From positions 20,419,577 through 20,483,576 of the forward strand of contig CM028338.1 of the NCBI GenBank assembly GCA_016647705.1: DNA of 64,000 nucleotides, given 5' to 3'. This DNA comes from Eucommia ulmoides (Eukaryota; Streptophyta; Magnoliopsida; Garryales; Eucommiaceae). Made by a program: the position numbers and the translations under genes. How positions within the stretch are numbered: the stretch's first letter is position 1; each line of letters opens with the position of its first letter. Below the pieces are notes generated by a model, which was given only the letters and a program-made list of their open reading frames with translations, searched no databases and was not told the origin of the DNA. Of the stretch, positions 11,700 through 23,000 are shown one piece after another.

Positions 11700-12841
11700 T
11701 ATTGGTAAATTATGGTGAAAATTTAATTAAATAATTAAAATTTTAATTATTTAATCAATTATTAATTAGAGAATAATATTAAAGAAGAAACTATTTTGAT
11801 ATCTTTATTATAGAAACATTCCAAATTACAGAAGAAGAAAATAAATTACAATCCAAAATAGAAAAACCAAAAGAATAATTATTGCTATATAATAATAAAC
11901 CAAAAGAAACATAATACTTACTGTGTTATAACAAAAAACAGAAACATGAATACCAGAATAGAAGATCAAGGCAATCGTTTAACGATTTATCCTTAAAGCA
12001 GATTTTTCCCCCGCTAGGTACTCATGGTTGAATGAGCATTTGCCTTCTAGGATACAACGATCAGACTGCTACTGCTACCAGCACTAGAAACCAGAAGTCG
12101 GACGAACAAGAAAAGTGCAGAACTCTCTCAAGATCAAAAACAATGAAGACAGGAAAGAAGAATGCAATGCAGCTTATGGATGCCTAATGCTGAGAATGCA
12201 TGCCCTTTTATAGGGAGCAAAAAATCAACCTAAAGAAGTCTCAGATTAAAGACATTCAATGGACAACAGTAATTTTCATGCAGTTACACACCTGAAGAGT
12301 CTTCAGGTTTTTGTAATTCTTAGCAGTTAAACACCTAAAAGACAACTTTCAGGTTTATAACTTCTCTCAAGTTGTAAAACCTGCAATATATATTTTAAGT
12401 TGTGTTTGGCTTGAAATTTTACAACTTTGGGACAAAATATAAGGCCCAAGGCCCAGGCCCAGTCCCTTTTACAGGGAGCAATATATACTTAGACTGTGTG
12501 GCTTTATTTATTTTATAGCCTTTAACCTTCTTTCTGTTCATATTTTTCAACGCCCTATAAGGCTTACCTACAAGAGGTATCTCGAGCCTTAATAAATAAT
12601 TTTTTATCTTCTTAGGTTACCGATGTGGGATAACCCACACTACACGTTAATCAATGTCTTCAATTGGGTACTTTAATAAATAATTTTAATTCACATCTTA
12701 AATGATTTTACACAAATAAATAAACTACATTCATCTCCTTATCAAGAAGAACACATTAGTATATTTATATATCTCAAATTATTATTGGGTCCTACAAATT
12801 ATTGGGTCACAAAATACCCAAAAAAATCATTTAATACAACA
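11700..12841 (-). repeat. Copia-1 3' LTR
   Basis: 1142 bp; the minus-strand start TGTTGTATTAAATG is at 12841. The partner LTR at 17588-17915 keeps only its end. Confidence 0.8.
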
Positions 12842-13438
12842 GTCCCTCACATGAATGAAAATTGATTAGATAAACATGCATATGAAATGCAAACTCAAAA
12901 CAAGAGAGAGAGAGAGCTCAAAAAGAAATTAACCATATCAGGACATGTTGTTTTTGGCCTTGAACCTTCTTTAGTAAGAATCCATCGGATTTACTCAACT
13001 AAACAATGAACAAGATGTCATGAACTGTTTGGCCTTTCATGTAAATCAAAACAATAGAAACTAAATAGTTATCTTCTAGACACTTTCAACTCTATGATTC
13101 TGTTCATTTTGGTCCTGAACACCCTAGTACTTCATGAGTGTTTCTAGAGAATTTAACCTTTTCCATTCTCTCATAATCGACCCAATTCTCACTCATATAG
13201 GTGATATTATATAAAGAGTATTCTGCTATACTCAACTTGAAATTTTCAAGATATAGAAATCATTAAAAGTAATACTTATTCTTAACCATATTGCAGATAT
13301 CACTATTATATCATAGGAATGAGCCGTAGATTTTATCTACTCAGTGATATACCTACAGTCACCTTCATAATTCAGTTGTCCCTTTAAACCTAGATCTTGG
13401 GATCTCCAGTCAACTAGGTTGGGTTGCCATTATGATGA

Positions 13439-16053
13439 TTATTTTGTAATAAGCTTTAAACTTATTCTTCTCGATAAGCAGTTTACTCTATCTCTTGTAA
13501 GACCTTTGGTCAATGGATACGCAAAGTTATCTTTTGACTTTATATAATCAATTGAGATAACTCCATTAGAAAGTAAATTCCTAACGGCATTACATTTTCG
13601 ACGTATATGTCGAGACTTACCATTATACACACTACTCTATGCTCTTCTAATTGTTGATTGACAATCACAATATATGCAGATAGCTGACACAGGCTTAGTC
13701 CACATTGGAATATCTTTCAAAAAATTTGAAACCATTTTGCTTCTTCTCTTGCTTTATCTAAAGCAATAAATTCAGATTCCATTGTGGATATGGAAATACA
13801 TGTTTGCTTAGAGGATTTCCATAACACAACAGCTCCTCTAATATAAAGACATAATCTCTCATAGATTTGGTGTCTTTAGTATCAGATATCCAATTTTTAT
13901 CATTATACCCTTCAAGTACTGCTAGATATCTCATATAATACAAACCATAATTTTGAGTATATCTTAAATATCTCAAAAGTCTCACAATATCTTTTTAGTG
14001 TGCTCTACTTGGATTGCTAGTGAAACTGCTTAATTTACTTACTACATAAGCAATATCAAGTTTTGTACAATTCATTATGTACATTAAACTACCTATTATT
14101 AGATAATACTCCAATTGAGATACATTCTCACCAGTATTTTTAAAAAATATGTTGATTAACATCTACTGGTGTTCTGGTTATACCAAAGTCATCCTTGTTA
14201 AATTTTTCAAGGACCTTCTCGATAGAATGAGATTGAGATAAGATCACTCCTTTGGATGTTTGTGTAATTTTAATTCCAAGAATGACATCTGTTTTTCCCA
14301 AATCTTTCATCTCAAATATATATATTAACATTTGTTTAGTAGATTTTATGATTTTATTACTACTACCAATAATAAGTATGTCATGTACATATAAACATAC
14401 AATAATGTAACAAGACTCTGTTGTCTTAATATAGACACATTTGTCATATTTATTGATCTTAAAATTATTTGACAACGTAACATTGTCAAATTTCTCATGC
14501 CATTATTTTGGTGCTTGCTTTAATTCATACAAGGATTTTATAAGTCGACATACTTTATTTTCTTTTCTATGAACCACAAACCCTTCTGGTTGTTTCATAT
14601 AGATTTATTCATCTAATTCACTATTCAAGAAAGCAGTCTTAGCATCCATTTGATGTATTACAAGATTATGTATAGCTACTATTGCTATTAACATACGTAT
14701 AGATGTAATTATTGTTACTGGTGAATAAGTATTAAAATAATCTATAGCCTCTTTTTGCATGTAACCTTTTGCTACAAGTTCTGTTTTATATTTATCAATT
14801 GATCCATCTACTTTCATTTTTTTCTTAAAGATCTATTTACACCCTGGTAGTTTCGTTCCATATAGAAGACCCATCAGTTCTCATGTATGATTTTGAATGA
14901 TATACTCAATTTTACTATTTACTATTCACAGTCTTTTTCCAAAGAGGTGCTTCAGGTGTAGACATAGCCTCCCCAAAAATTTGAGGTTCATATCCTATCA
15001 TATAGGTATAAAAATCAGAACCAAAAGATTTAGAAACTTTTGTCCTTTTACTACGTCTAGGTTTAATCTCAGCATCTTGGGAATTACTAGAAGTAGTATC
15101 ACTTGTTCTTTTTATAGAACTCGACTCAAAAGAAGCCTTATAAGGAAACACATTCTCAAAGGATGATGCATTCCTTGATTCGATAATCATATTCTCATGC
15201 ACATTTTCAATTTCTTATTTATGAACCAAAAATCGATATGCGCTACTATTTTGTGCATATCCAATAAATATACAATCAATAGTTTTTTATCCTATCTTAA
15301 TCTGCTTAGGATCACGAACAATAACTTTTGCAAGACACCCCCACACTTTTAAGTATGAATATGAAGACGTTATTCCTTTCCATAATTCATAAGGGGTCTT
15401 ATCTAATTTCTTGTGAGGTAATTTATTTCAAACAAAATTCACTATTAAAATAGCCTTCCCCACAAGTTCTGAGGTAGGCCAAAACTTATTAACAAAAAGT
15501 TCATAATTTCTTTTAAAGTTCTATTATTTCTTTCAGGAACTCCATTCTGCTGAGGTGAATAAGGTACTATAGTTTGGTGGATTATTTTATGTTGTGCAAA
15601 AAACCCACAAAAAGGTGAAACATATTCTCCACCTCTATCACTACACAACATTTCAATCTTTTTGTTAAGTTGATTTTCAGCTTCAGTTTTATAATGTACA
15701 AATATGTCTAATACTTCATCTTTACTTCTTAAAAGATAAACATAACAATATCTTGCACAATCATCAGTAAAACTAACAAAGTACTTTTTACCTCCTCTAG
15801 TTTGTACAAATTTTAAATCACAAACATTTGTGTGCACTAACTCTAGAGGTTCACCTTTTCGTTCCATTGAATAAAAAGAAGTTCGAGTCAATTTTGACTC
15901 CGCACAAGTCTCACATTTATGACTTGTATTATCTTAACATTTAGGAATTAAATTCATATTAATTAATTTACGTAAAACATCATAATTAACATGTCCTAAA
16001 TAACCATACCACACAACCAAAGACTTAATTATATAATAAGAAGAAGTACTAAC

Positions 16054-16136
<83 letters not shown>

Positions 16137-16350
16137 GTTTTGGGATTACAGTCCTCACATTATGCATGAAAATGTCTTCATTCATATAGCATTTTCTCAC
16201 ATACATACCACTCTTAGTAAGTACAAACTTATCAGATTCAAACACTAGCCTAAAACCCTTTTTACTCAACAACAATCTAGAAACCAGATTATTACGAATA
16301 TCTGATACATGCAGTACCTCGTTCAAAGTAAGTTCCTTACCAGAGGTCAT
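13439..16350 (-). pseudogene. Copia-1 pol remnant (integrase, RT, RNase H)
   Basis: Successive minus-strand frames show pre-integrase (LNEVLHVSDIRNNLVSRLLL, WYGYLGHVN), integrase (VHTNVCDLK with Asp to Asn, [21 protein letters not shown]), RT (DGSIDKYKTELVAKGY, HQMDAKTAFLN, IIVCLYVHDILI where YVDD became YVHD) and RNase H ([39 protein letters not shown]). Stops and frameshifts separate the blocks. Altered catalytic residues in both integrase and RT show it is dead. A 27-codon Asn run interrupts the pre-integrase region at 16055-16136. Confidence 0.85.
16055..16136. repeat. (ATT)27 microsatellite inside Copia-1 pol
   Basis: 82 bp of pure TTA/ATT repeat. It keeps the minus-strand pol frame open as a polyasparagine stretch of about 27 residues. 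Confidence 0.92.
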
Positions 16351-16368
16351 TTTCAGTATGACCTTTCT

Positions 16369-17474
16369 CTATCCTTCAACCTTAGAAGTTAAAGAGTTCC
16401 CCATATAGAGCTTTTCCCCAGATTCTACCGACTGATAAACAATGAACATTTTCTTATTTGAGCATATGTGGCGGGTAATACTAGTATTCACACACCATTC
16501 TCTGGGATTGTCAATGAGGTTGACTTCAGATACAACCATTGACAAATTCATCTTGAAAATCTCATCAGTGAGGTGTTCCAATTCAGTTACATGAGCCTGA
16601 TTTTTAGGTTTCTTTCTCTTCGGTACAGCTCTCTTGCAACAATCTTGAGCACGATATCCCATCTTGGCACAAGTATAGATGTTGCCCTTGAACTTTTTGT
16701 TTGCAGCTCCTTTGTTCGAGCTTGATTCAGTTTGTTTCCTCTTCTTGTGAGTTTCTATTACTTGGGCTTTTGACATAATAGAATCACGACTCTCACGTTT
16801 ATAAGAGATCCGATGTTTTTCTTCAATTTTCAATTTGAGAACCAAGTCTTCAAGAGTCATCTCCTTTCGTTTATGTTTGAGATAATTCTTGAAGTCACCC
16901 CATGATAATGACAACTTCTCAATCACAGTTGCCACTTGAAATGACTTATTAAGAGTCATTCCTTCAGCATGAATGTCATGCAGAAGCACTTTGAGCTCTT
17001 CAGTCTAATTGATGACTGTCCTTGAGTTCACCATTTTGTAGTCTAAAAATCTTCCGATTACAAATTTCTTAGTCTCAGCATCTTCAGTTTGTACTTCTTC
17101 TCTAAGGACTATAACAGTTCCTTTGTCGTCGTGACCGAGCAATGCACATTGTAGAGTGTATTACTCGGTCCATTAAGAATATAGTTCTTGCATAGGAAAT
17201 CAAAATGTTTTCATGCATCAACAGCAGTAACAGTCTGAGTCTCAGACTGTTCAGTCATAGTAAGAGCATCATCACGGAGGAATCTTGTCAAGTTTAATGT
17301 TGTCAAGTAGAACATCTTCTACTGTCATCTCTTGAAGAAACTTCCATCAAACTTCTCCGGCTTTTATCCATGTGGAGTTGGCACAGGATGCGCAACAAGC
17401 GCAAGCACAGTAGGTAGTGCAACGCCTTGATTTGTAGCTGCAGCAGCGGTAACAACTACATCATTTGAAGACAT
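16369..17474 (-). pseudogene. Copia-1 gag and start of protease
   Basis: The start ATG is at 17474 (MSSNDVVVTAAAAT). Copia gag blocks follow, broken by frameshifts: KPEKFDGSF, YLTTLNL, LHDIHAEGMTLNKSF, FKNYLKHKRKEMTLEDLV. A zinc-knuckle-like CAKMGYRAQDC has one ligand region altered. The protease site reads WCVNTSITRHIC where WxxDSGATxHxC is expected, so the catalytic Asp is gone. Confidence 0.84.
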
Positions 17475-17587
17475 ATTTCTTGTAAAAAAAAACAAACCAA
17501 AAAAAATATAAGAAACTTTGTTACTTGAATGTTTTCAAACAAAAATAAAATTATATAAAATAATTCAGTGGAAATCTGCTTTAAGAT

Positions 17588-17915
17588 TGTTGGTAAATTA
17601 TGGTGAAAAATTAATAAATTATTAAACAATTAATTATTTAATCAATTACTAATTGGAGAATAAAATTAAAGAAGAAACAATTATGATTTCTTTGTTACAG
17701 AAACATTCCAGATTACATAAGAAGAAAATAAATTATAATCCAGAATAATAAAACAGAAAGAATAATTATTGCCATTTAATAATAAACAGACAGAAACAAA
17801 ATACTTACCGTGTAATAATAAAAAACAAAAATAGGAATGTCAAAATAGAAGATCGAGGCAATCATTTAATTATTTGTCCTTAAAACAGATTTTGTCTCCA
17901 CTAGGTGCTCATGAT
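17588..17915 (-). repeat. Copia-1 5' LTR, truncated
   Basis: 328 bp alignable with 11700-12050. Similarity stops after 'ctaggtgctcatga'. The minus-strand LTR end is ...TTTACCAACA at 17588. Confidence 0.78.
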
Positions 17916-18757
17916 TTTTATTAAAAATAAGAGGATAAAAAATTTATATATATTTTTTTTTAAATATGAGAAGGGAATTTGTATATTTTTGTTTAAAAAA
18001 AAAAAATGAGCCAAAGATGTTGACTTGTACTTGGCAAATGATAGAGTGAATTTGTGATGTTAGACAAAATGATTAAGTAATAAATATCCTTAGTTTGTTG
18101 TGCATTTGAAAATAATTGTTGGTACAACCAAAAACACCTGGTTGTACATAATGAAAAATCATAAATAATTAATTCTCTTTGTCAAAACTTGGTCAGATCT
18201 AGTTGGATTATACATGGACAGTAGTTGGAGCCAGCGGCTCTCCCAGGGTTTCCAGAGGAGGGAACCCTAGGGAATAGGATCAAGTTGACTCTTACGAACA
18301 ACTTGATGCACTATCTCCCTTCAACTACAAAGAGGGGGATGTCAAAGGCAGCGCTAGTGACTTGAGTGAAATCAAATAAAATACTAAGAAAATTTGAACG
18401 AACTTAAAAAATAATCATATTCACATTTAAATATCAAACTGATACCCATGTGTAATGCTTTATTCATTAAAATCCGCATTCTTTATTTTAATTCAACAAC
18501 AAAAAAAAAAACATTGGTGTTCAATAAGAAACACACATGTTCTATTAAATCCCTTGTCAATTTATTTGTGTTGAAGTGAACAGGAAATATTACTAGTGAT
18601 TAATTCGTTAATATCTATTTGGTTGAATTTAACAAAAAAATGGTAGTGTTCAACAAGAGTTGGTGCATTTTAAAATCTAATATATTAAAACTTATTTGGT
18701 TGAATTTAACGAATTTTCATATTTGAAATAAGCTAGTTTAAATTTGACAAGTGTTCT
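17916..18757. other. No gene; AT-rich
   Basis: A/T runs and short ORFs without recognisable content. 'ggttgaatttaacaaa' recurs at 18620 and 18700, a weak dispersed repeat. Confidence 0.6.
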
Positions 18758-18768
18758 TATTTCACTTG

Positions 18769-18876
18769 AGAATCGTGAGTTGGCCTAGTGGTAAAACTTA
18801 TTCCTCTCCAGACAGTGGTCAGGGATTCGATTTTCACCGGGTGTGTGAGTCAAAAAAAAAAAAAAAAAAGCCTTCA
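18769..18876 (+). mobile_element. tRNA-derived SINE with 11-bp TSD
   Basis: 108 bp including an A tail (18852-18869). A-box-like TTGGCCTAGTGG and B-box-like GGGATTCGATTTTC are spaced as in a Pol III promoter. Perfect TSD tatttcacttg at 18758-18768 and 18877-18887. It does not fold as a functional tRNA. Confidence 0.82.
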
Positions 18877-19022
18877 TATTTCACTTGTGTTTCATTTATT
18901 AGAATCTGTACTATCAATTTTGTTAAAATTCATTTTGTTACATTCAACAATTGTTAGCAAGTAACTATAAACTGGAGGAAATAATTTGTTAAAATCCATT
19001 TTGTTTAGTTAATAGTTAGTCA

Positions 19023-19210
19023 CTAACATAGTGTATTTCCAGTGGTAAAATCCTTTTGAGTTAAAGTAGTTGAAGAACCTCTATAAGGTCAGGGGTTCAA
19101 ATCTACGAAATCATTTGTTGAGAGAGACAGTCACACACTCTGTACGAGATTAGTCTCACACTCTGTGTGGATGTGAAGACACTCGTAGATATTAAAAAAA
19201 AAAAAAAAAA
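19023..19210 (+). mobile_element. Second tRNA-derived SINE with 16-bp TSD
   Basis: 188 bp ending in an A run (about 19194-19210). A-box-like 'ttccagtggtaaaat' and B-box-like GGGGTTCAAATC are present. Perfect 16-bp TSD agttaatagttagtca at 19007-19022 and 19211-19226. It is longer than the SINE 150 bp upstream and differs in body sequence, so it is another family or subfamily. Confidence 0.84.
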
Positions 19211-19235
19211 AGTTAATAGTTAGTCATTTAGTTTC

Positions 19236-19684
19236 CAAAATCTAATTATATATGAAAAAAATGATTTATTAAAAAATAAAGTTCATTAAATTAAAGAGCT
19301 ACGATTCTTTCTATAAATTGTTAACAATAGTTTTCGAAAATATATTCCGTAGGCATAGTTATTTCGATACAATGTGGATTGTATAAAGTTAAATTAATAT
19401 ATATATATAATTCTGAAGGTTTAAAAATATTAATATCCAACCATTATTTATTTTTATTTTGTTTTTTTTGGGTAAGTAATAATCAAATCATAAGGTAAAA
19501 CATAGATTACGTGCTTGTTTATGGACTACAAAAAACAATTTCCTAAAAAAAAGACAAGGAAACATTTTTCAGAACATAAGTTTTAGTCAATTCTTAAAGA
19601 AAAGATGTATCGACAAATAGCAAACTATTTACACCACATAAATTGAACTGCTACATCTGTTTCCAGTCAACAAGGCCAGTAAAT
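19236..19684. other. 3' flank of the host gene
   Basis: AT-rich; it would hold the 3' UTR of the minus-strand gene (adjacent to the stop at 19685). No clear polyadenylation signal was picked out. Confidence 0.4.
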
Positions 19685-20032
19685 TCAGAACTCATCATCG
19701 TCTTGCGATGATCGTGTGATTGGTATTGACCACCTTCCCAAATGGCAAGTGTAATTTATGCACCGGATGACACCCCTTCCAGCAGGCCCGTCGGGGAAGT
19801 CAACAACACTGATGCTACCTTTATCGAGATGGCATGAACCCATCCATTCCTTTCCAAGGTTCAGGCAGTGCCCCAACAATGCAATGTGAACGACAGGACT
19901 GGCAACAGCAACAACTATAGTTTCCGACTCAGATTCTGAAGACAATTCATCTAACAAAGATTTCCAGGCCTTCCCTGATTGTTTCCACCATGCAGTAGCT
20001 ATTTCATCCTCAAATCCATTCAACTCACCAGA
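19685..20032 (-). CDS. Exon 9: C-terminus and stop
   Basis: Codes residues 397-511, beginning [11 protein letters not shown] and ending [14 protein letters not shown] with a TGA stop. It includes [14 protein letters not shown] and [20 protein letters not shown], well-kept C-terminal blocks of this family. The acceptor is GTGGCTCAG followed by TCTGGT. It lies 10.5 kb from exon 8. A small missed exon between 8 and 9 cannot be excluded. Confidence 0.86.
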   Translation of the reverse strand, partial: SGELNGFEDEIATAWWKQSGKAWKSLLDELSSESESETIVVAVASPVVHIALLGHCLNLGKEWMGSCHLDKGSISVVDFPDGPAGRGVIRCINYTCHLGRWSIPITRSSQDDDEF

Positions 20033-23000
20033 CTGAGCCACACCCAACAAATAGCAAACAAACAGTCGATAAATTGTTGAGTAAAAGAAATGTGAGAACG
20101 GTTGGAATTGTCATGGTCAATTAAAAAAAAAAAGCTTAAATGTTCAGCGGCCTTATTGAGACTCGGCTAACTGGCATGAAGATTAGCCGGTGTATTCAAC
20201 CAGTTTCTTATATATTGATGGGATGATTGGTCAATAATCCCAGAGTTTAAGTCATTATTTATTTTATTTTAATTTTAAGTTGGGTATAAATCCCTTAAGT
20301 TGGGTATCAATGCTCCTTATATCTCCAATAAAATGCTTCCAATCAAGGTTTGCATCGTCAATCACCGGCACCACCCTCTGTCCCCACCTACCGTTGCCCA
20401 CCATTAGACCTCCAACCTCCGGCCACTGGAATTTTTTTTAGTGACATGTAACTATTTTTTTAATATATTTTTAAGTTATATGTAATTATTTTTAATATAT
20501 TTTTTAGTTACATTTTTTAGTTACATTTTAGTATATTTTTTAGTTACTTTCATGTAATTTTTCAGTGACGGACAACCGAAAAATTAATTCAATATAAGTA
20601 AAAAATATATATTAAAAAGATATTACTAAAAATTAGTTGAATGTAATTAAAAAAAAAAATCCGGCGTTTGTTGTCCAGAATTCAAGCAACCGTTGATTGG
20701 AAGGCCAGAATCCGACGACGGAAATCTAATGACCGGAGGTGATGGGGTCGCAATTGGCGACGCAACCCTAATTGGAACATTAATGTTTCCATGAACTCGA
20801 ATAGGTGAGAGTAAAACTAAAGTAGTTATTTAGTTTGAGAGTTTTTATTAATTTGGTGTTATTATTAGGATCCCCAATCAACTATCCTTTTATTTATTTA
20901 TTTACCCACTGACTAAGTTTAAAGAAAAAATAAAGACAAAACTAACTCAAGAAAGGATAAAGAAGGAATTGCATAATTAAATGGCTAAAAACTAACAGTC
21001 CAAAGAACAAGAAAATGCTAATTTGGCCAAGTTATAACTTTTCCAGCATCAGCTTCTCGAGGAAAAAAATGGGTTGGGAGTGAGAGATAAACACATCGAA
21101 ATTGATATCCAATTCATTTGAGAGAAAATTTGGTCAGGAATTATTACTCTTACCTTCATCTCATCGTCCAAGCAAACCGCTGACATGTGCACAAAGCTTA
21201 TTGGACCATCCCTTGTTTAGTTGACCATTGTCAAGTTGGGACTCATCAATATCTTTGCCTTAACTTGAGGGGGAGTGTTGAAATATTTGTTTTCTGTATA
21301 ATAAGCTTTTATTATTTTACAAGTCATGTTGACCATTTTCTAGTTTTTGTTTTCCTTTTATTGACTCATTTATCAAGGCGATATTCTTCATAATTTACTC
21401 CGCCGTTAGGGCTATATGATTGGATTTTATTTTGATATAATAAAATATTATCTTCCTCTCCTATATCCTTTTGCCGTAATTATGTGTTGTGCTCGTGGCA
21501 ACAAAAATATGAGTATAGTAAATATGCAGAAACAAAGAAAATGACAATAAAAAAGGACATAAGATGTAACATGGTTCGACACAACTTGCCTACGTCCACC
21601 AGCGAAGAACAACGAATGATTTCACTAATATAAAGAAAATATACACATAAAAGATAAATTCTTGAACTCAATAACTAACAACATAATCTCCCAAGAAAAG
21701 AACTCTCTCAACAAATACACTATCTTTGGGAATGGGGTCTATGGGCACATAAAATTCCTCTTTGGAATTTCCAATATACTTCCACCCCCTATCTTTCAAC
21801 CAAAGACTCTTTTAAAGAGTAAAATCAACTCAATTGTTCAACAAAGAAGAAAAAAATCAGCACACATTTTTTAACAAATTGAGCCCCTATTTATGACTTT
21901 TTTTTTATTCTTCTTCTTTCTTAAATGCATGCATGTGCATGAAAGTTTTCAAAAATAACTCAAAATTTTTTACCAAATTGAGCCAATTTTTAAGAATCTC
22001 CACCTTAGTGAGACTTGTAAGCTAACAAAATTTTCTTCTTACTTGAGAACATTATTCCTTATGTTGTCTTCTCCCACAATCTCAATTTTAAAGATTAACT
22101 TCGACCAAGTCCAAGAGCTCTTTGAACTTGCCTATCGGTTCCAAAACATCAATCGACGTACCGAAAATCCCTTGACCAGACTCACTTTAACAAATTTGGA
22201 ATATGGAACCCCCATATTTTCTGCTATAATAAGTGCTTTTAAATATGTGCTCTTCATCCATCAACGACCAACCTGCCTTCTCTTATAATTCTCTACCACG
22301 ATTGCACTCCATCAAATTATCTTATCCGTAGCTTTACCTGTTTCTGATACCCCGAAACACATGTAGTACTAATTGTACCATCTTGAAGAACATAAAGGCT
22401 GCCAATCTTTTTCCCTGTCATCATTGTTACGACACATTTGCTCACCTTTAAAACTCCACCTCTCGCGGAGAACGTGCAACCTTTGGAATCCAAACTGCTC
22501 AAGGACACAAGACTATTCTGCAAATCCGGTACATGACGGACACTCAACAATGTTCTAAGAGCTCTCTCATGCAACTGAATTCGAACTGAGTCTTTCCCAA
22601 CAATCTTATAGGAAGTATCATTACCCATCAAGATTGTGCCACCATTGATCGAATCATAGGTAGTAAACACATCCCTATTAGGGGACACGTGACAGGAACA
22701 ACCCCAATCTAAAATCCACTCCTCTTTGGAGCGAATTTTTGGAATTGTAATAGAAAGAACAAATTGTGAATCTTCACCTGAGCTAATATTTGCCTCTATA
22801 TCTGTCCCTTGACCACCACATTTTATGAGCTTTGGACACTCCGATTTATAATGCCCAAACTGATAACAATACAAAAACAACAATTAAGCATTTGTCTCAC
22901 TTAAGTAGGGTCGGCTACATGAATCCGTTTATACCATAGTGATCGATCAAGCGTCATCCCCTCAGTCAAAATTTAATGTCATCAAATCAATTCTAATAGT

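Larger units (their letters stand above)
11700..17915 (-). mobile_element. Decayed Tork-like Copia element (Copia-1)
   Basis: On the minus strand the order is LTR (17588-17915, truncated), gag, protease, integrase, RT, RNase H, LTR (11700-12841). The two LTRs align over 'ttggtaaattatggtgaaaa...ctaggtgctcatg'. The 3' LTR starts (minus) TGTTGTATTAAATG just after a purine tract (gtgagggac). The 5' LTR is cut at about 17915, so no TSD can be read. Its LTR is related to the solo LTR-like segment at 54260-55289. Confidence 0.85.

Noticed and set aside
18769..19210. Possible tRNA genes (A- and B-box motifs)
   Set aside because: No cloverleaf fits; A tails and long TSDs identify SINEs.
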